From positions 1 through 7,446 of the forward strand of contig JAFUKV010000272.1 in assembly GCA_017467745.1 (NCBI GenBank): a stretch of DNA of 7,446 nucleotides, read 5' to 3'. Numbering within the stretch: the first letter of the stretch is position 1; every line of letters starts with the position of its first letter. Under the pieces are notes generated by a model. It saw only the letters and a list, made by a program, of their open reading frames with translations. It was not told the origin of the DNA and made no database searches. Below are positions 6,586-7,446 of the stretch, piece by piece. Origin of the DNA: Bacteroidaceae bacterium (GTDB lineage: Bacteria; Bacteroidota; Bacteroidia; Bacteroidales; CHK158-818). The position numbers were made by a program, and so were the translations under genes.

Positions 6586-6617
6586 CAAATTTATAGAAAT
6601 AATATGTTTACGTCATA
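6586..6617 (-). promoter_or_regulatory. Promoter of the barrel gene
   Basis: On the minus strand TAAATTTG (6593-6586) matches the TAnnTTTG -7 element exactly. TATG (6617-6614), three of four bases of the TTTG -33 element, lies 20 nt upstream. The -7 box ends 28 nt before the start codon, close to the bcp arrangement. Confidence 0.7.
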
Positions 6618-6655
6618 ATAAAAATAGCATAAATAAATTAACATATAAGGTGAGA

Positions 6656-6686
6656 TGAAAACTATTTCGATAGCTTATAGTTTTCA
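6656..6686. repeat. Inverted repeat, 10-bp arms, 11-bp spacer
   Basis: TGAAAACTAT (6656-6665) and ATAGTTTTCA (6677-6686) are perfect reverse complements. No T-run follows on either strand, so it does not look like a terminator. It lies about 40 bp upstream of the barrel-gene -33 element, in the position of an activator or repressor site. Confidence 0.6.
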
Positions 6687-6730
6687 AGTTGTTTGTGTTC
6701 AATATCTTAAAATGTTTGTATAAATTAACC

Positions 6731-6745
6731 TATCAAAAGTTGATA
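6731..6745. repeat. Short palindrome TATCAA-AAG-TTGATA
   Basis: Two 6-bp arms separated by three bases form a compact dyad of operator size, roughly midway between the two divergent promoters. Short dyads arise easily by chance in A/T-rich DNA, so support is moderate. Confidence 0.4.
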
Positions 6746-6800
6746 TTGATTTTTGTATTAAATATAACTATTTTATTTACGTATTAGAATAAAAATATTT

Positions 6801-6848
6801 TATGAATTAAACAGTAGATATAATTATTTTTTGTCTGTTTAATTTATA
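6801..6848. repeat. Inverted repeat over the rhamnosidase promoter, 14-bp arms with one mismatch
   Basis: The core arms AATTAAACAG (6805-6814) and CTGTTTAATT (6835-6844) are perfect. After one mismatch (G6804/T6845) pairing resumes for three more bases (6801-6803/6846-6848). The spacer is 20 nt. The right arm runs into the -7 element TATTTTTG (6847-6854), so a bound protein would touch the promoter. Arm centres are 34 bp apart, about three helical turns. Confidence 0.6.
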
Positions 6849-6854
6849 TTTTTG
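6847..6854 (+). promoter_or_regulatory. -7 promoter element for the rhamnosidase gene
   Basis: TATTTTTG matches TAnnTTTG exactly and would start transcription near 6861, giving a leader of about 53 nt. The only TTTG upstream (6830-6833) is 13 nt away, too close for a normal -33 element. The promoter may therefore need an activator, which fits the inverted repeat that overlaps it. Confidence 0.45.
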
Positions 6855-6913
6855 TATTTCACTCAATAAAAAATTTGTCATATAATAAGTTGTTTAATGA
6901 AAAACCGTTTGTA

Positions 6914-7446
6914 ATGAGACATTCTGAAAAACACACTCCTTTTTTTTTGTTGATAGTTGTTTTTTGTATAGTTCCTTGTATTGTCAGGGCTGAGGGAAAA
7001 TCTGCTATCATGCCGTTTCGGTTAACTTGCGAGTATATGGAAAATCCATCGGTGGTAGATCGTCCGAATCCTCGATTATCGTGGATAAACCGATTGGTAG
7101 ATAGAGAAAAAAGAGGCGAGAAACAGACGGCATGGCAAATACGAGTGTCGTCTTCAAAAGATTTACTGTTGCAAGATATTTCTGATTTATGGGATAGCGG
7201 GAAAGTCAAGTCGGAACAATCTAATTTAATAGTATATAAAGGAGAGGCTTTGCAGTCGATGCAAGAGTGCTGGTGGCAGGTAAGAGTATGGGATGCTGAG
7301 GGGAATGTTTCTGCGTGGAGTCGCCCCGCTTATTGGTGCATGGGTTTGCTGCATCCGTCGGACTGGAAAGCGAAATGGATAGGTGCACCGTGGCAAGGAG
7401 AAGAGGCTCGTTATCAATTACCTGACCCGACTCCGCTTCCTGCGCC
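6914..7446 (+). CDS. Alpha-L-rhamnosidase-like glycoside hydrolase (GH78 type), 5' part only
   Basis: Exported enzyme expected to remove terminal alpha-L-rhamnose from plant glycans or glycosides. The frame is open for 177 codons and leaves the window at 7446. GH78 enzymes usually have around 900 residues, so about a fifth is visible and no catalytic residue can be checked. Residues 1-26 form a signal peptide (Arg/His/Lys start, FFLLIVVFCIVPCIV core, cut after VRA); neither Cys18 nor Cys22 lies in a good lipobox. Next comes the N-terminal beta-sandwich pattern of these enzymes: FRLTCEYMENP (35-45), PNPRLSWIN (51-59), DLWDSGKVKSEQS (91-103), WWQVRVWDAEGNVSAWS (120-136), WCMGLL (141-146) and DWKAKWIG (150-157). 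ATG 6914 is chosen because no in-frame ATG precedes it and it begins the signal peptide directly. Nine T in a row (6940-6948) encode part of the hydrophobic core. Confidence 0.87.
   Translation, partial: MRHSEKHTPFFLLIVVFCIVPCIVRAEGKSAIMPFRLTCEYMENPSVVDRPNPRLSWINRLVDREKRGEKQTAWQIRVSSSKDLLLQDISDLWDSGKVKSEQSNLIVYKGEALQSMQECWWQVRVWDAEGNVSAWSRPAYWCMGLLHPSDWKAKWIGAPWQGEEARYQLPDPTPLPA

Larger units (their letters stand above)
6558..6913. other. A/T-rich divergent regulatory region between the barrel and rhamnosidase genes
   Basis: These 356 bases carry no supported gene. They contain the barrel-gene promoter on the minus strand (6586-6617), three inverted repeats (6656-6686, 6731-6745, 6801-6848), a -7 element for the rhamnosidase gene (6847-6854) and a five-codon ORF that overlaps its start. 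A 22-codon ORF (6655-6723) is present but its start lies inside an inverted repeat and is not supported. Confidence 0.6.

Noticed and set aside
6655..6723. 22-codon plus-strand ORF with an AAGGTGAG stretch before its ATG
   Set aside because: The Shine-Dalgarno-like match is not informative in this phylum, the start falls in an inverted repeat, and no promoter precedes it.
6859..7417. Minus-strand ORFs of 116 and 63 codons at the right edge
   Set aside because: They lie antisense to the well-supported rhamnosidase frame and have no recognisable protein features.

Overview
The window looks like chromosomal DNA from a member of the Bacteroidales (Bacteroidota). Three things point there. The Kbl, Bcp and RecA proteins have Bacteroidales-like sequences. 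The start codons lack Shine-Dalgarno sequences and sit behind A/T-rich leaders. Several genes have the Bacteroidota promoter signature (TTTG about 20 nt upstream of TAnnTTTG). Exported proteins have signal peptides ending in the '..A|Q' form common in this phylum. I do not assign a genus.

Left part (1-3020, + strand) is housekeeping. kbl (2-amino-3-ketobutyrate CoA ligase, threonine/glycine metabolism) is closed by a strong 18-19 bp terminator hairpin. A near-consensus promoter then drives a bcp-recA pair (thioredoxin-type peroxiredoxin, then the recombinase) separated by only 16 nt, and a second hairpin ends that unit. Peroxide defence and recombinational repair are thus probably transcribed together.

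Middle part (3180-6557, - strand) holds three envelope or secreted proteins. First in transcription order is a small 8-strand-type outer-membrane beta-barrel protein with its own promoter and a terminator that is a perfect 30-bp palindrome. Next is an inner-membrane-anchored alpha/beta hydrolase of the cutinase/PET-hydrolase-like type, with a Ser-Asp-His triad, preceded by an unusually long, hairpin-bearing leader. Last is a secreted TIM-barrel glycoside hydrolase of the clan GH-A type that I cannot place in a numbered family.

Right edge (6558-7446): a very A/T-rich divergent intergenic region separates the barrel gene from the 5' fifth of an alpha-L-rhamnosidase-like gene (GH78 type) on the + strand, cut by the window end. 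This region carries three clear inverted repeats. One overlaps the putative rhamnosidase promoter and is a good operator candidate. The glycosidases and esterase-like enzyme suggest plant or host glycan use, but no SusC/SusD pair or sensor-regulator is visible here, so a polysaccharide utilisation locus is only a guess.

No CRISPR array, tRNA, rRNA, insertion sequence or mobile-element signature was seen. I found nothing I would call a new defence or mobile system. The points most worth a second look are the regulatory dyads, the esterase leader, the anchored cutinase-like enzyme and the unplaced GH-A enzyme.
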